Source: Calliphora vicina
Taxonomy: Eukaryota; Arthropoda; Insecta; Diptera; Calliphoridae
DNA length: 64,000 bases
Direction: 5' to 3'
Assembly (NCBI RefSeq): GCF_958450345.1
Contig: NC_088780.1
Span: 161,182,726 to 161,246,725 of the forward strand
Of the stretch, positions 47,238-57,261 are shown one piece after another; the stretch's first letter is position 1; every line of letters starts with the position of its first letter. The translations under genes were made by a program, and so were the position numbers. A model generated the notes under the pieces. The model ran no database searches, was not told where the DNA came from, and saw nothing but the letters and a program-made list of their open reading frames with translations.

Positions 47238-48015
47238 AATTTTGAGCCAACAAAGCGTCATATTTCTGGGATATTTTGCTTCACTTCTCTAATTTGATAA
47301 AAAGAGTCGCTATAGCACAACGATTGCTCACCGAAGCTTATGGTGAATGTGTTATACCGGTTTCAACATGCGAGAGATGGTTTATATGGCAATTATCGCA
47401 CAGGCCAGCCAAAAAAATTTGAAGACCAATAATTGCAGGCATTACTTCATAAAGATTGTTGTCGAACTCAATCATTGGGAGCTACTCAAGCACCAATTTC
47501 CAAATGCTTGCAAGCAGCAGGATTCATCCAAAAGTAGAGAAATTGGGTAACATACGAATAGAAGACAACAGACCTTGAAATACGATTTTGTATATATAGC
47601 GCTATAAAAGAAGACTATTTTAGCACCGAATTATTACTGGCAATGTAAAATGAATCCATTACGATAACCCCAAGCGCAAAAGATCTTATATAAAGCCCGT
47701 CCAACCAGCCGAATCGAGACCAAAGCCAAATATCCATGCCGCTATGTAATGCTTGGTATTTGGTGAGAGCAAAAGGGTCCTATCTATTATGAACTGCTTA
47801 AATCTGACCAGACCATCACAGGGAAACTGTACCAAACGCAACTAATTCGTTTGAAGCGAGCATGAGCGAGAGACATGAAACGGTAATATTCCATCATGAT
47901 AACGCTAGGCCACATGTTGCAATACTTCTTAAGAAATATTTATGAAGAAGTGGTTGACAATTTTTTCTTCACCCTCATTATTGTCCAGACTTTGTCCCGT
48001 TCTTGCAATTTGAAT
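47238..48015 (+). pseudogene. mariner (DD34D) transposase pseudogene, nearly full span
   Basis: It opens MSNFEPTKRH and runs through ARDGLYGNYRTGQPKKFEDQ, KDCCRTQ, QAAGFIQK, RIITGNVK then stop, IHYDNPKRKRS, QPAESRPKPNIH, and, after HHDNARPHV (second Asp region, frame-shifted), HYCPDF near the third Asp. The first catalytic Asp codon is AAT (Asn) and the Trp after it is TGA (47651-47653). Many stops and shifts; not functional. Confidence 0.8.
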
Positions 48016-49414
48016 AATAGTTTTCGTTAAAAAAAACTACAATTTGTTCTACTCTGTCTAACAGTTGTATTTATAACTTTTTTCATACTAAACCAATTTT
48101 CTTGATTTTCAATACCAAATAACATATGCATATCGTAAACCTTTCTAATTAATCTTATTAATTTCTGATTCATGGTTTAAGCTTGAGCATGTTTTACACA
48201 CACCAAAGATTTTATACATGTAGTTTTACTGCAAATTCTATAAAAACTAAAATTCTTCAATAACATAATCATGATAATTTAAATATGTCTTAATTAAAAT
48301 CATTCATATACTTAAATTATGCTAAAAAAAACTGAAATCTTCTCGGTTTAAATCTAAATTTGAACTATCATAAGCCACGTTATTACCGCCATAAAGAAAA
48401 TCGTAAAGATTTCACTTGTTTTATGTATCATAACGTCATAAAAGCAAAAGCAACTGCTGCATACATTTATATATACATACATATTTAAAGACGTTACAAA
48501 CTCTCTACTCATGTTCAAATTACCCTCATCATCTATATATGACGGGAGGATATAAAAACTGAAACTGAAAATAACAAAAAGTAAAATTAAAATTAAAAGA
48601 ATTTAACGTTATAAACAGCAACAATAATAATAGCAAAAGAAAAATGAAATGAAATGGTAAACAAATTCCCAAGGCCATGAATAAGGAATAACAACACTAT
48701 ACACCTTCTAAATATATACATACTTGCATAAGTATGGATGATACACTTAGAGAAATTGCGGCAAAAAAATTTATTAAAAAATATTTTTTTTCATAAATCT
48801 TTACTAGATTTAGTACTTCAATTTTAATTTAAAGAGTTATCTCTCTCTTCTACAAGAAACTTTCCTAATTTATTCCAACAATCCATCCTAGTTCCAGTTT
48901 AATATGAAATGGAAACAAAAAAGATTACAAATATTATGTGGATTGTGTTTTACTGTTCTACCGATATAATTGAATGTGCTCTGCTGAACTTAGGGAACGT
49001 TTTCCCTAAATCCGTAGTTTTTCAAGCAAGAGTAGGCAATTCGTGGTCGACTGGACACATCCACTGGACAGTGGATAGTGCAACACATTACATGGAAAAC
49101 TCGTTTTTCAGCCATATCGTCTATATGTAACGTACTGCAGTGTTTCTAGTCACTTTTAATATCGGAAAATTCAATTCAAATCAAATACCCGCAATCACTA
49201 CTCCCTCTATCTTGCCACCCATAACTTATTTTCCTAGTTTCAACACAATGCATGAGTAGGGTTCAGATCCGGAGACCTAGTACAAGCAAAAGAAAAGTTA
49301 AGAAATCCAGGACGTCAAACTTTTGTGATACAAAGTCCATGCCTTTTTGTATGAAATACTGCTTTCTGTATACAAAATTATTTTCTTTTTCAACATAGTT
49401 TACTTGGAGCGCTA
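48016..49414. other. AT-rich stretch; no gene
   Basis: No transposon ends found. The short plus frame at 48909-49130 matches nothing known. Probably unique host DNA. Confidence 0.45.
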
Positions 49415-49890
49415 TGCTCTTAATCCTACGTTTATCCAATCAAAAACTGAGATTTGTCGAGGTCATCAAAGTAGATACTTTTTGTGAGATGACTTCATCG
49501 TTGTAGTGAAATCTCTTTACGCCGCAAAGATGTCGAGCATTTTGGTTTGGAAACAAGAAATATTCACTCGGTGCTAAATCCGGAGAATAGGGCGGAAGAG
49601 GGAGCATTTCATAGCCTAAAAAGCCATGGAAACTGCACATGTCGAAAGCTTTCTAATACCCATGTGATCATTCAAAAACCACTGAGCCATTCGAGATACT
49701 TGTGGCTTCCACCATATCGTGTTTGTTTCAATTCTTTAGGTTCTAGAGACCTCAAGTGGGCGTCCAAAATGCTCGACATCTTCCGTTATTGTACGGCCAC
49801 AATAAAAATCAGTAAACCACTTTTTGCCATTGAAATTGATGGTGCGAGTTTTCATATGAGTGACGGTTTTATTCCGCAAAAATAATGCGA
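49415..49890 (-). pseudogene. mariner transposase with the middle deleted
   Basis: Read on the minus strand, an N-terminal part (GKKWFTDFYCGRTITEDVEH, GRPLEV, NDHMGIRKLS) is followed almost at once by the C-terminal part PYSPDLAPSEYFLFPNQNA, KRFHYNDEVIS, ending TSTNLSF. The central catalytic domain with the first two Asp residues is missing; only the third (PYSPDLAPS) remains. The motif set fits the mellifera/irritans side of mariner rather than the copies at 13.9 and 47.2 kb. A plus-strand frame of 112 codons here is its antisense shadow. Confidence 0.8.
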
Positions 49891-50244
49891 AATTCACTTT
49901 TTTTCAATTTCTGCTCAAGTCACGACTTAGTCTGCTATCAATGGCTGTCAAACACAAACAGAATGACGCAGCATGTTCAAATTTTGACAGGAGTCAACTG
50001 ACAGATGCCTCTTGACAGGAAGCATCTGGCCCTTCAGTTAAGGGCCAGGAAATTCAAAAAGTTCAGAAAAGGACATAAGCTATCAGAAAATTGAATTTAT
50101 GACAACCCTTTTGAAATACAATTTTTATACAGGATATCAAACTGGACCAAATTTAGTTTGCAAAGCCAATCTACACCACTGGGGTAGGGTGTGTTAGAAT
50201 TTATTAGATTAATCAAACGAACATTATTCGAATGGATACCCTAT
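49891..50244. other. Stretch with possible TAGGGT scrap
   Basis: At 50182-50243 a short segment starts TAGGGTGTG and ends ATTCGAATGGATACCCTA, similar to the ends of the 34.2-37.6-kb element. Otherwise nothing recognised. Confidence 0.35.
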
Positions 50245-50619
50245 TAAGGAGTGACATCAAAAAAAACTTAACATAAGTTTTTCCTTTAAACTTTTAACCC
50301 ATGTATTACAGTGATGACTCGAATATGCGTGATTCGTTTAACCGGCAACATCAATTATCCGGGAAAGAAAAAGAAAATATTTTTGGATCGATTTAAATTT
50401 GTTTGCATCGATTAACCGTAATTACCTGTATTATCCGGGATTATAAGCATAATTTTTTTCGATTATTTTTGAACAATCAAACACAATGTGAATAAAACGA
50501 AAAAGGGAATTCCCTCTATTGCATATGATGAGTCGGAAGCAAATACATAATTTAATTTAGAAATTTGAGAAGTGCGGATTGTTAGTGTTAGACAATATAA
50601 AAACAATGTGATTCTGGTA

Positions 50620-51119
50620 CAGTAATTTTGACTTACCTGCACAATCAACTTTGCACGATATTTTGTGCAGGTAAGTTAAAAATGCAGTTAACCTCAATGC
50701 ACTTACCTGCTCATTGATGCTGGTAAGTGCATTTACAGTTTACTGCCCAAAAAAGCAGCTAACGGCAAATAATTTAAATGAAGCTTTGTGATTTTTCCGT
50801 CTAAAAAAAACGTTAGATTGATAATTTAGCTACTTTTAAAATTATTAAGAAGTTAACAACATATTTTTTCATTCAAAATCGTATTTTTCTTATTTGTTTT
50901 GATTTAATTTTGTATTAGGCAGCTAAATTAAATTTTTTCATGAAAACCAGTTATAGCTTCCAAAAGTATTATGCACTTATCTTAAATGTGCAGGTATGAA
51001 CAATGCACTTAAATTAACGAATTTATATGGAGTTTGGTAAATAAATATACAAAACACAAGTTTTGTGCAATTATATGCAAAATGCTCTTAAGTAAAAGGC
51101 AGGTAAGTCAAAACTACTG
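50620..51119. mobile_element. 500-bp TA-flanked MITE within Tigger
   Basis: The ends are CAGTAATTTTGACTTACCTG and, inverted, CAGTAGTTTTGACTTACCTG. TA lies on both sides (50618-50619 and 51120-51121). Repeats of GCACTTACCTGC and TGTGCAGGTA occur inside. No transposase. It is probably a pogo/Tc1-type non-autonomous element. Confidence 0.9.
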
Positions 51120-51134
51120 TATTGGCTTTCGAAA

Positions 51135-52150
51135 CCGAAATTGACAGCTGAAGAACCAAACGTAGATTTTGCAGGTTATAAATGGTTCCGGAAGGAACGA
51201 TTAAAAGGAACTCCAATTTCTGGAATAACAGTGAAGGAAAAGGCTAAAATATTCCCCTCAAAATTAAACAAAAAAGCGACAAACTTAATGCTGCAGGGGA
51301 AAAATCTACAGCTGATTAATTAAATGAATTCATATTAATGGAAAAACTCACCAATGAGATAATGGAGATGAAACAGGAATTTTTTGGAAGTGTTTACCTG
51401 AGAGCAGTTTGGCTTGCCATGATGAAAATTTCATAGAATGGCCCAAGGTCTCAAAGGAGAGACTAACCACATGCTGCTGGTATACACAAGTGCAAAGCAT
51501 TAGTTATAGGAAAAAGTGCTAGTCCAAGAGCTTTCAAAAATGCCAATGAGATTTCCGTAAGTCCAATACAAAAGTTTGGGTAACAATGCAAATTTTTTAA
51601 GAATGGTTTAACAATAATTTTGTACCAGAAGTGAGAGAGCATTTTAAGAAAATCGGTCTAAAAGATGATAGTCAAATCATTCACATCCAGACGTGCAGGA
51701 TTTCAATGCTGAAAACGTTATTGCGGAATTTTTTCCACAAAATTGGGCGTCTTTGATCCAACCGATGGATCAGGGTGCAATATGGAGCTTTAAATGTCAT
51801 TATCAAAAAACTATATGTATTAAAATCTACCTTTATATTTTGCAAGATTGGCTTTAATTAAACTTCCAACCCTGAAGAGCCGAAGATCAATGTTAAACAT
51901 TTCATTTATTCGCAACATAATCAATGGTAGTGTAAGTTCCGGTTTTTAATCAAAAATATCTCATTTAATGTGCCTCAACGACCATCACGTCATTTTGTTC
52001 CATTATCAGTGAAATTGATTAGAGCAAACATTGCCAATGCTGATCCAATAAGGAGAATGTGTATGGAATTTAATAAATTTTACATGTTAATTGATTTTTC
52101 ATTAAGTAACAGTATAATTAAAAACAACATTATTGCTTATTTGAATTCTT
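51135..52150 (+). pseudogene. pogo/Tigger transposase pseudogene (CENP-B-like)
   Basis: Pieces in order: KWFRKERLKGTPISG and TVKEKAKIFPSKLNK (CENP-B-type DNA-binding domain), CLPESSLACHDENF and EWPKVSKERLTTC in a second frame, FKNANEIS, then FNNNFVPEVREHFKKIG, FNAENVIAEFFPQNW and LIQPMDQGAI (near 51752-51781) with the third catalytic Asp. The stretch expected to hold the second Asp (DN..AHP) is shortened near 51675-51700. Multiple frameshifts; not functional. Confidence 0.8.
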
Positions 52151-52392
52151 AATTTTTATAATAAGTTTTATTATTACATTTATAAAAATAATTGTTAATT
52201 GCCTGCAAGGATAATTTTCCATAGGCTAATAAATAATAAATGAATAAAAAAACTACTCAAAATTGGTACTCAATTAACCGGGAAAATTTATTATCCAGAA
52301 TGCTCCTGGTCCCGACCATTACGGATAATCGAGGTCTCACTGTACTTGACTTTTTTTATCAATTATGTTCATTTGTTGTTAATCGGATTAAA

Positions 52393-52711
52393 ATGAGTGA
52401 CGAAAAAAAGTGCGTACTAAAATTATTTAATATTTTCAACAAAACCCAACTTGGTCCAACAAAAAGTTGGCCAAACAATCCATGATCTGCCTTCAAACTG
52501 ATTTCAATGTTATTAAGCTGTATTGGAAGAACTTTTCCATTGATAGAGAACCTGGTTCAGGTAGAAGAAATGGTCCACATGAAGTTTCTAAAGCCAATAA
52601 ATAGAAAGCATTTTCAAAAGAGCTCACAATATATCTGGTAGGAAAAACATCCCGGTTAGGTCAGTACTCGGTCTATTTGGTACGAAAAGTTAAAGCCAAT
52701 GCAGGTTTAAC
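52393..52711 (+). pseudogene. DD37E transposase N-terminal fragment
   Basis: It begins MSDEKKCVLKLFNIFNKTQL in place of the intact copy's MSDQKKVRTEII and carries the DNA-binding half in shifted frames, reaching VRKVKANAGL before the break at TTAA. It supports the start codon chosen for the intact gene. Catalytic residues are absent. Confidence 0.8.
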
Positions 52712-53110
52712 TCTTTGCGGTTATTATCAGTTTACTAACCACCCCTTCTATAGTCTTTAAAACATTGTTTATTATCATTTAATGCCATTTTGCTAAACAA
52801 TTATATTTTTTTAAGTCATCGTTTATAATTTTTTGCAAAACTTTTCCGTCAGGGTGTTCTGGTTAGATAAATATATTAATTTGAAAATATTGTAAAAATC
52901 TGTTTTTTTTAAGAGACTTTTTCGCATTCAATAAACAAAAGCACAGGGTGTTCATCGAATTCAGTGTTACTTTGATATTTCGGTTGTTTGGTTAGAAAAT
53001 TTAGTCTAAAATATTCGATTTCTAAAAAATTTTTACGAAACATAGTTATTTTTAATGCCAACCGCAACGGTGGTTAGTAAACTAACCACTTTTATCTTAC
53101 TTTTAATAAT
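52712..53110. repeat. piggyBac-like terminal region (candidate)
   Basis: The DD37E sequence stops exactly at TTAA and is followed by CTCTTTGCGGTTATTATC and AGTTTACTAACCACC. At 53047-53085 lies ATTTTTAATGCCAACCGC, then GGTGGTTAGTAAACTAACCA, a partial inverse of that start. The TTAA target and CCCTTT-like end are piggyBac traits. No matching distal end was located, so the assignment is tentative. Confidence 0.4.
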
Positions 53111-54834
53111 AAACTAACCTTGATTAAAGTAAAAAATATTAATGGAAGGGTTTTCGGTTTTCATTAGAACTACAAAAATTATATTTTGATGTGTAATCTT
53201 TAATGATACAAAATATGTTGGAAACATTTTGGGTCAGAAAAGAAAACGCCATTACACAGAGCGTATCTAGCCAACGCAAATTATGCGTCTAGCTATATAT
53301 TTTGTATCATATTTCTTAATATCTTTCAGTGTATTAAATTTTCCCAACCTCATGGTATTTGCAGCCTTAATAAAAGTGTGTAACTTCATAATACTGTAGC
53401 GAATAGGAAAATATTTAAAGAATTTTTCAATTGTTTTATTGTTTTATTTTTCAAAAAACTTATTGGAAACATATTTAAAGCTTAAATATTACTTGTACTT
53501 ACAGCGGGAAATCACGGCGTTGCAAAAACACACGTACTCTCACACTCTTATACTCACAAAAACAATTGAAAGAATTGTAAGTAAAGTATTTGAATAAGAA
53601 AGAGAGAGAGCGGGATATGGAGGTGGTCTCACGCACAGTTTATAACTATTAAAATTGTTTTTAGCTGTTTATGTAAATTTGTTAGGGGGGATTGTTTAAA
53701 AAAGAAAAAAGTAAAAAATAAATAAATAAAACAAAGTAAATTTGTATTAAAATCTTGCAAAGTTTTTCTACTTGCACAAGAATTTTCCGGTAAACAAGAG
53801 TTGCGTAGCAAAACAATAAAAGAATGAATGAAACTGAAGGAATAAAATAAAATACAAAATACATGAGAAACTAAAATCAGCAAAAATAACTAAAAACTTC
53901 AGTAACCAACCAATAAACTCGAATTCATAAACAGCTTAAGGCAAAACACTTAGGGAAATTGCATAAAAATATTACTTATAATATAAAACGAGCTACCACT
54001 CGAACAAAACAAAGCTCTGCACTAAAAAAAAATTAAAATATTACAATGAAAAGGATTTTTTCCATAAACAATTTCAATTATACAAGTTTGATTTCGTTTT
54101 CATCTTTTGTTCGCAAAGAGTTTTTACACTTGGCATTATTTTTAATAATATTAATTCCAAGAAATTATAATTGAAACATTTTAATTGCAGGGTGTGACTG
54201 GGAGCGTATATTTAATTTACAATGTTTCAATTAATCATAAGCCACCAGGGATGGGAGAGATTGAAAAAACCTTGAACTTAAATATTGTGTTTACATTACA
54301 TTTTCTATTCTGTGCAGAAATTTTTACGCAAAAATACATTTAAGTAGATTAAATGTGGCCTTCAAAGTTTATCATCACGGGAAACAGAAACACAGAGAGA
54401 GAGAGAGAGACATAGAGATAGATTGTTTCAAGTTCATAATCATAATTTATAATTTTTGAGAATTATTGACAGGTGTATTAACTCACACACACAGCACAAG
54501 TAAATTCAACATTTTAGACAAATTGGATTTTCAGTTTTAACAATTTTCAATGCCATTTTTGATTGTGTGATGATGTATTTTTATAGTATGTGGTTTGTGT
54601 TTAAATAAGGTATTGTTGCAATATTAAACAACATAGTTTAATGGAAATATAATTTTTAGTGTAATATATTCGATTTTTATAGAACCAATTGATGATTGTG
54701 ATAGTTGCATTTAGTCCTTGAGGACTATGCAAAATCATGAAATGAATAGGATATTTACAGAACCAGTGATAGTTGCATTTACAATCATTACAAACCATGC
54801 AAAATCATATTAATCTGTAATCTGTTTACTTGTT
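53111..54834. other. AT-rich stretch with microsatellite; no gene
   Basis: It holds GAGAGAGAGAGAGAGA near 54396-54411 and short GA and CA tracts (53520-53615, 54481-54500). GATAGTTGCATTTA occurs twice near 54700 and 54768. No coding recognised. Confidence 0.45.
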
Positions 54835-54838
54835 TTAA

Positions 54839-55072
54839 CCCTTTAATGCATATTATTGCCAATTGTCTACACTGCAGTTCCACTTAATTTTAGACGAATA
54901 TAAGCTTGATACTAATTCAGATTCTAATTCAGAAAAATCAAATGGATTACGAAAAGTTTCAGCTAACGAAATTCTAAATCAAACTAAAGCTAAATGAAAT
55001 ATAATAAATAAAAATCAACTAAATATTTGATACTTTATAGAAAAATAAAAGTAAAAATCATGCATTTAAGGG
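54839..55072. mobile_element. 234-bp TTAA-flanked piggyBac-type MITE
   Basis: The ends are CCCTTTAATGCAT and, inverted, CCCTTAAATGCAT. Perfect TTAA lies on both sides (54835-54838 and 55073-55076). The inside frame with DSDSNSEK-like acidic stretches recalls a piggyBac N-terminus, but it is too short to judge. Confidence 0.75.
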
Positions 55073-55243
55073 TTAAAATTTTAAAGAAAATAATAGAACC
55101 CTACGGCTGTCAAATGTTCATCCGTATTTTCTCTCAATATCAAATGGTTATGTTAAAAATTACACTATCCCACTCGCACTATTCTACACAAAGATTTGAC
55201 AGGTCATATTACTTTCTATATATACGACGAAGAACAGAATTTT

Positions 55244-55440
55244 AGGAGCAAGTCGTTTTGATGATGATGCTCGGTGACATACCTTCGGGGATGCTGTCAA
55301 AATATGATGGAGATTTTGATTCGGATGATGACATACCTCTATAAAATTTGGCTAATACTTCTGTTAGTGACTGCTGTGGTGGAACCAAAATGGCGAAAAA
55401 TTGTCGATTAACGAGCCGGTTAATTATACACAAATATCAA
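55244..55440 (+). pseudogene. piggyBac-like transposase N-terminal scrap
   Basis: The plus frame gives IPSGMLSKYDGDFDSDDDIP, then L, a stop, NLANTS and CCGGTKMAKN. The acidic DSDDDIPL followed by NLA is typical of N-terminal ends of piggyBac-family transposases. The catalytic domain is absent. It lies between the TTAA MITE and a DD37E fragment. Confidence 0.5.
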
Positions 55441-55448
55441 ATGAACTA

Positions 55449-55755
55449 AGGACTGAGATCGTAAAATTCTTAACATACATATATGTTAATAAAAATTAAA
55501 TTACTAAACTTACAGTTTTGGTTTTATTTTATAAAAAAAAAATATTTTTATAGTTCAAATCACTAGTGATAAAATTTTGAACCTTTTTCGGAAAACCCTT
55601 CCGTTATAGTTTTTATAGAGCTTTCTGTCACTTTGTTCGAACAGGTTGTCCATCTCCGATTAAAATCTGCAACACTTTTGGACATTTTTTTGTGCTCTTC
55701 AATTCTCTTTTAACAAGAGCCCAATATCTCTCCACTGGCCTTAATTATAGGCAGT
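55449..55755 (-). mobile_element. DD37E element, 3'-end fragment
   Basis: It starts AGGACTGAGATCGTAAAATT after TA (55447-55448) and matches 5002-5338 closely, including the stop region and the C-terminal coding end of the transposase. It breaks at 55755 against a CCAACCGC repeat. Orientation is opposite to the fragment at 52393-52711, so the two are not simple halves of one copy unless an inversion occurred. Confidence 0.8.
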
Positions 55756-55820
55756 CATAATTATTTTTAATGCCAACCGCCATGGTGGTTAATAAACTAA
55801 CCACCTTATTCCATAAAAAC
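55756..55820. repeat. Copy of CCAACCGC-GGTGGTTA repeat
   Basis: ATTATTTTTAATGCCAACCG then GGTGGTTAATAAACTAACCA. It repeats 53044-53095 in the same direction. The palindromic half TGGTTA-TAAACTAACCA suggests an element terminus. Confidence 0.65.
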
Positions 55821-55944
55821 ATTTAGCTGTATTTTTATTTTTTCTTTTTTTACATGAACAATATTTAAAATTAAGATGCAATTTTATTATAAACACACAC
55901 TTGACTTCAACAGCAGATTGTGTCTACATAAATGTATCAAGAGC

Positions 55945-56050
55945 AGAGGAGAAGTCAACACAGAAAGTGTCAGCAGTGGAATTAAGGGAAGTCAACAGAG
56001 TGTCTGCAGGGGGGAGTCAACAGAGAGTAACAGCGTGGAGTAGTCAACGG
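55945..56050. repeat. Degenerate minisatellite
   Basis: Four GTCAACA/GTCAACG units roughly 30-40 bp apart, each followed by AGAG/AGAA and TGTCAGCAGTGGA or TGTCTGCAGGGG-like sequence. It creates a chance open frame on the plus strand. Confidence 0.55.
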
Positions 56051-57260
56051 TATGCCAAAAAATTGAACAACTCTTTCAAAGTGCCGCACACTTCTATCAG
56101 AAAAACAGCTTGCAAAGTTAAATGATCTGATTCTTTTGTGAGCACACGCAGAGAAAAAACATGGTTGTGGTAACCATAAACTAAGAGCAACATATTATGA
56201 CCAGATTTATGCTTGTAGTCCAAAACATATTATGATCATTATTAGCATAGACAATAACTAGATAGGTAACTGAGAGCCAAAAACCTAAGTCTGTTGTCAA
56301 AAACCTAATTCATGAGAATGTATTGCATGTATTTTTTTATTGTATCACCCGTATGTGTGAAAAGAGAGTAATTTTTCAATATATATTACTCTCTCCTTCC
56401 GTTCTATGTGTTTATTCTATGATTATTAGTATCATTAAATATCATAATATGTTCTGAAATAATCAAATTATGAAATCATATTATGATCCAAAGTAATCAT
56501 ATCATTATTAAAATTTATTTTTGAAAATACAAAATTTAATTTTAATAGGTTTTAGTTTTAAGGTACTAAATTCCCAATTAAAATATTATTGATAATTTCA
56601 CTGAAAATTATTGTTATTCACTCTAGGAAAGTCAGAGATAATATACAAATAAAACTATAGAGCGAATGGGAATTTATTTGTAACAATAAAACAGCTTAGA
56701 TAGACACCAACACTTACAAATGGTGGAAAAAAACCTATTGAAAGGAAACATATTTTGTTTGTATCTTAAACATATTATGACTACGCATATAGAAACTTAA
56801 CATTTAATGGTTGTACATAATAGTATATGTTTACCTATATATCATTATTTAGTTGTCTGAAAACCATATTAATATTTATAATTGCGATGAAAATGAAAAC
56901 GTTTACAGTAACTAAAATATTATTGAAATTAAATTAAAACAACAATAATATTTTTACGACAACAATATATTATTACAAAGAACATAGTATAGTTGTCGTG
57001 ACCATGTGGAACCATGTGTTTTCTCTGCGTGCAGAGCCACAGCTTATGCGGGACTTAAGTCTTATAAAGTTCAGAAAGTAACAGTTCACAATGCGTTAAA
57101 AAGCTTAGTAGTTTTATAAAAAAAAAATCAATTGTTGTGTGATGGATGATGAAGCCCTGGCAGACTTTTGCCTCGAAGTAACACTCGGAAAAATTAGGGA
57201 CAAGAATAAATTCTAGGATTATATGCTAAAATATTACAAGCGTAGGAGCAAGTGGACAGG
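56050..57260 (+). pseudogene. DD37E-type transposase relic split by foldback element
   Basis: Before the insertion the frames give KIEQLFQSA, HTSIRKTACKV and SDSFV. After it: AYAGLKSYKVQKV, HNALKS and CVMDDEALADF. These align in order with KIERIFKRAPNTSGRKAARL, DYLVRKVKANAGLKTYKAQK and CIMDDETYVLADF of the intact transposase, with the first catalytic Asp kept in MDDEA. Divergence is much greater than in the 50-52-kb copy, so this is an older or separate lineage. The C-terminal part is absent. Confidence 0.7.
56145..57031. mobile_element. CACGCAGAG foldback element, long variant
   Basis: 887 bp. The ends are CACGCAGAGAAAAAACATGG and the inverse CCATGTGTTTTCTCTGCGTG, with repeated ATATTATGA and AACATATTATGA words inside. 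It is longer than and internally different from the 487-bp copies, and could be nearer to a parental element, but no transposase is recognisable. Confidence 0.75.
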
Positions 57261-57261
57261 A

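Larger units (their letters stand above)
50309..52342 (+). mobile_element. pogo/Tigger-like element
   Basis: 2,034 bp including a 500-bp nested MITE, flanked by TA (50307-50308 and 52343-52344). The ends are CAGTGATGACTCGAATATGC and, inverted, CAGTGAGACCTCGATTATCC. ATTATCCGGG and TTAACCGGG-type words recur inside both ends, as is usual for Tigger elements. It inserted into the leader of the DD37E copy. Confidence 0.85.
50247..52711 (+). mobile_element. DD37E element, second copy, broken and nested
   Basis: It starts AGGAGTGACATCAAAAAAAA then CTTAACATAAG, matching the terminal repeat and leader of the element at 5002-6290, preceded by TA at 50245-50246. A Tigger-like element interrupts it after AACCCATGTATTA. 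Sequence resumes at 52343 with TACTTGACTTTTTT, exactly as in the intact copy. The copy then breaks at 52711 at a TTAA. Confidence 0.85.

Noticed and set aside
49547..49885. 112-codon plus-strand frame
   Set aside because: Antisense of a recognisable mariner relic on the minus strand.
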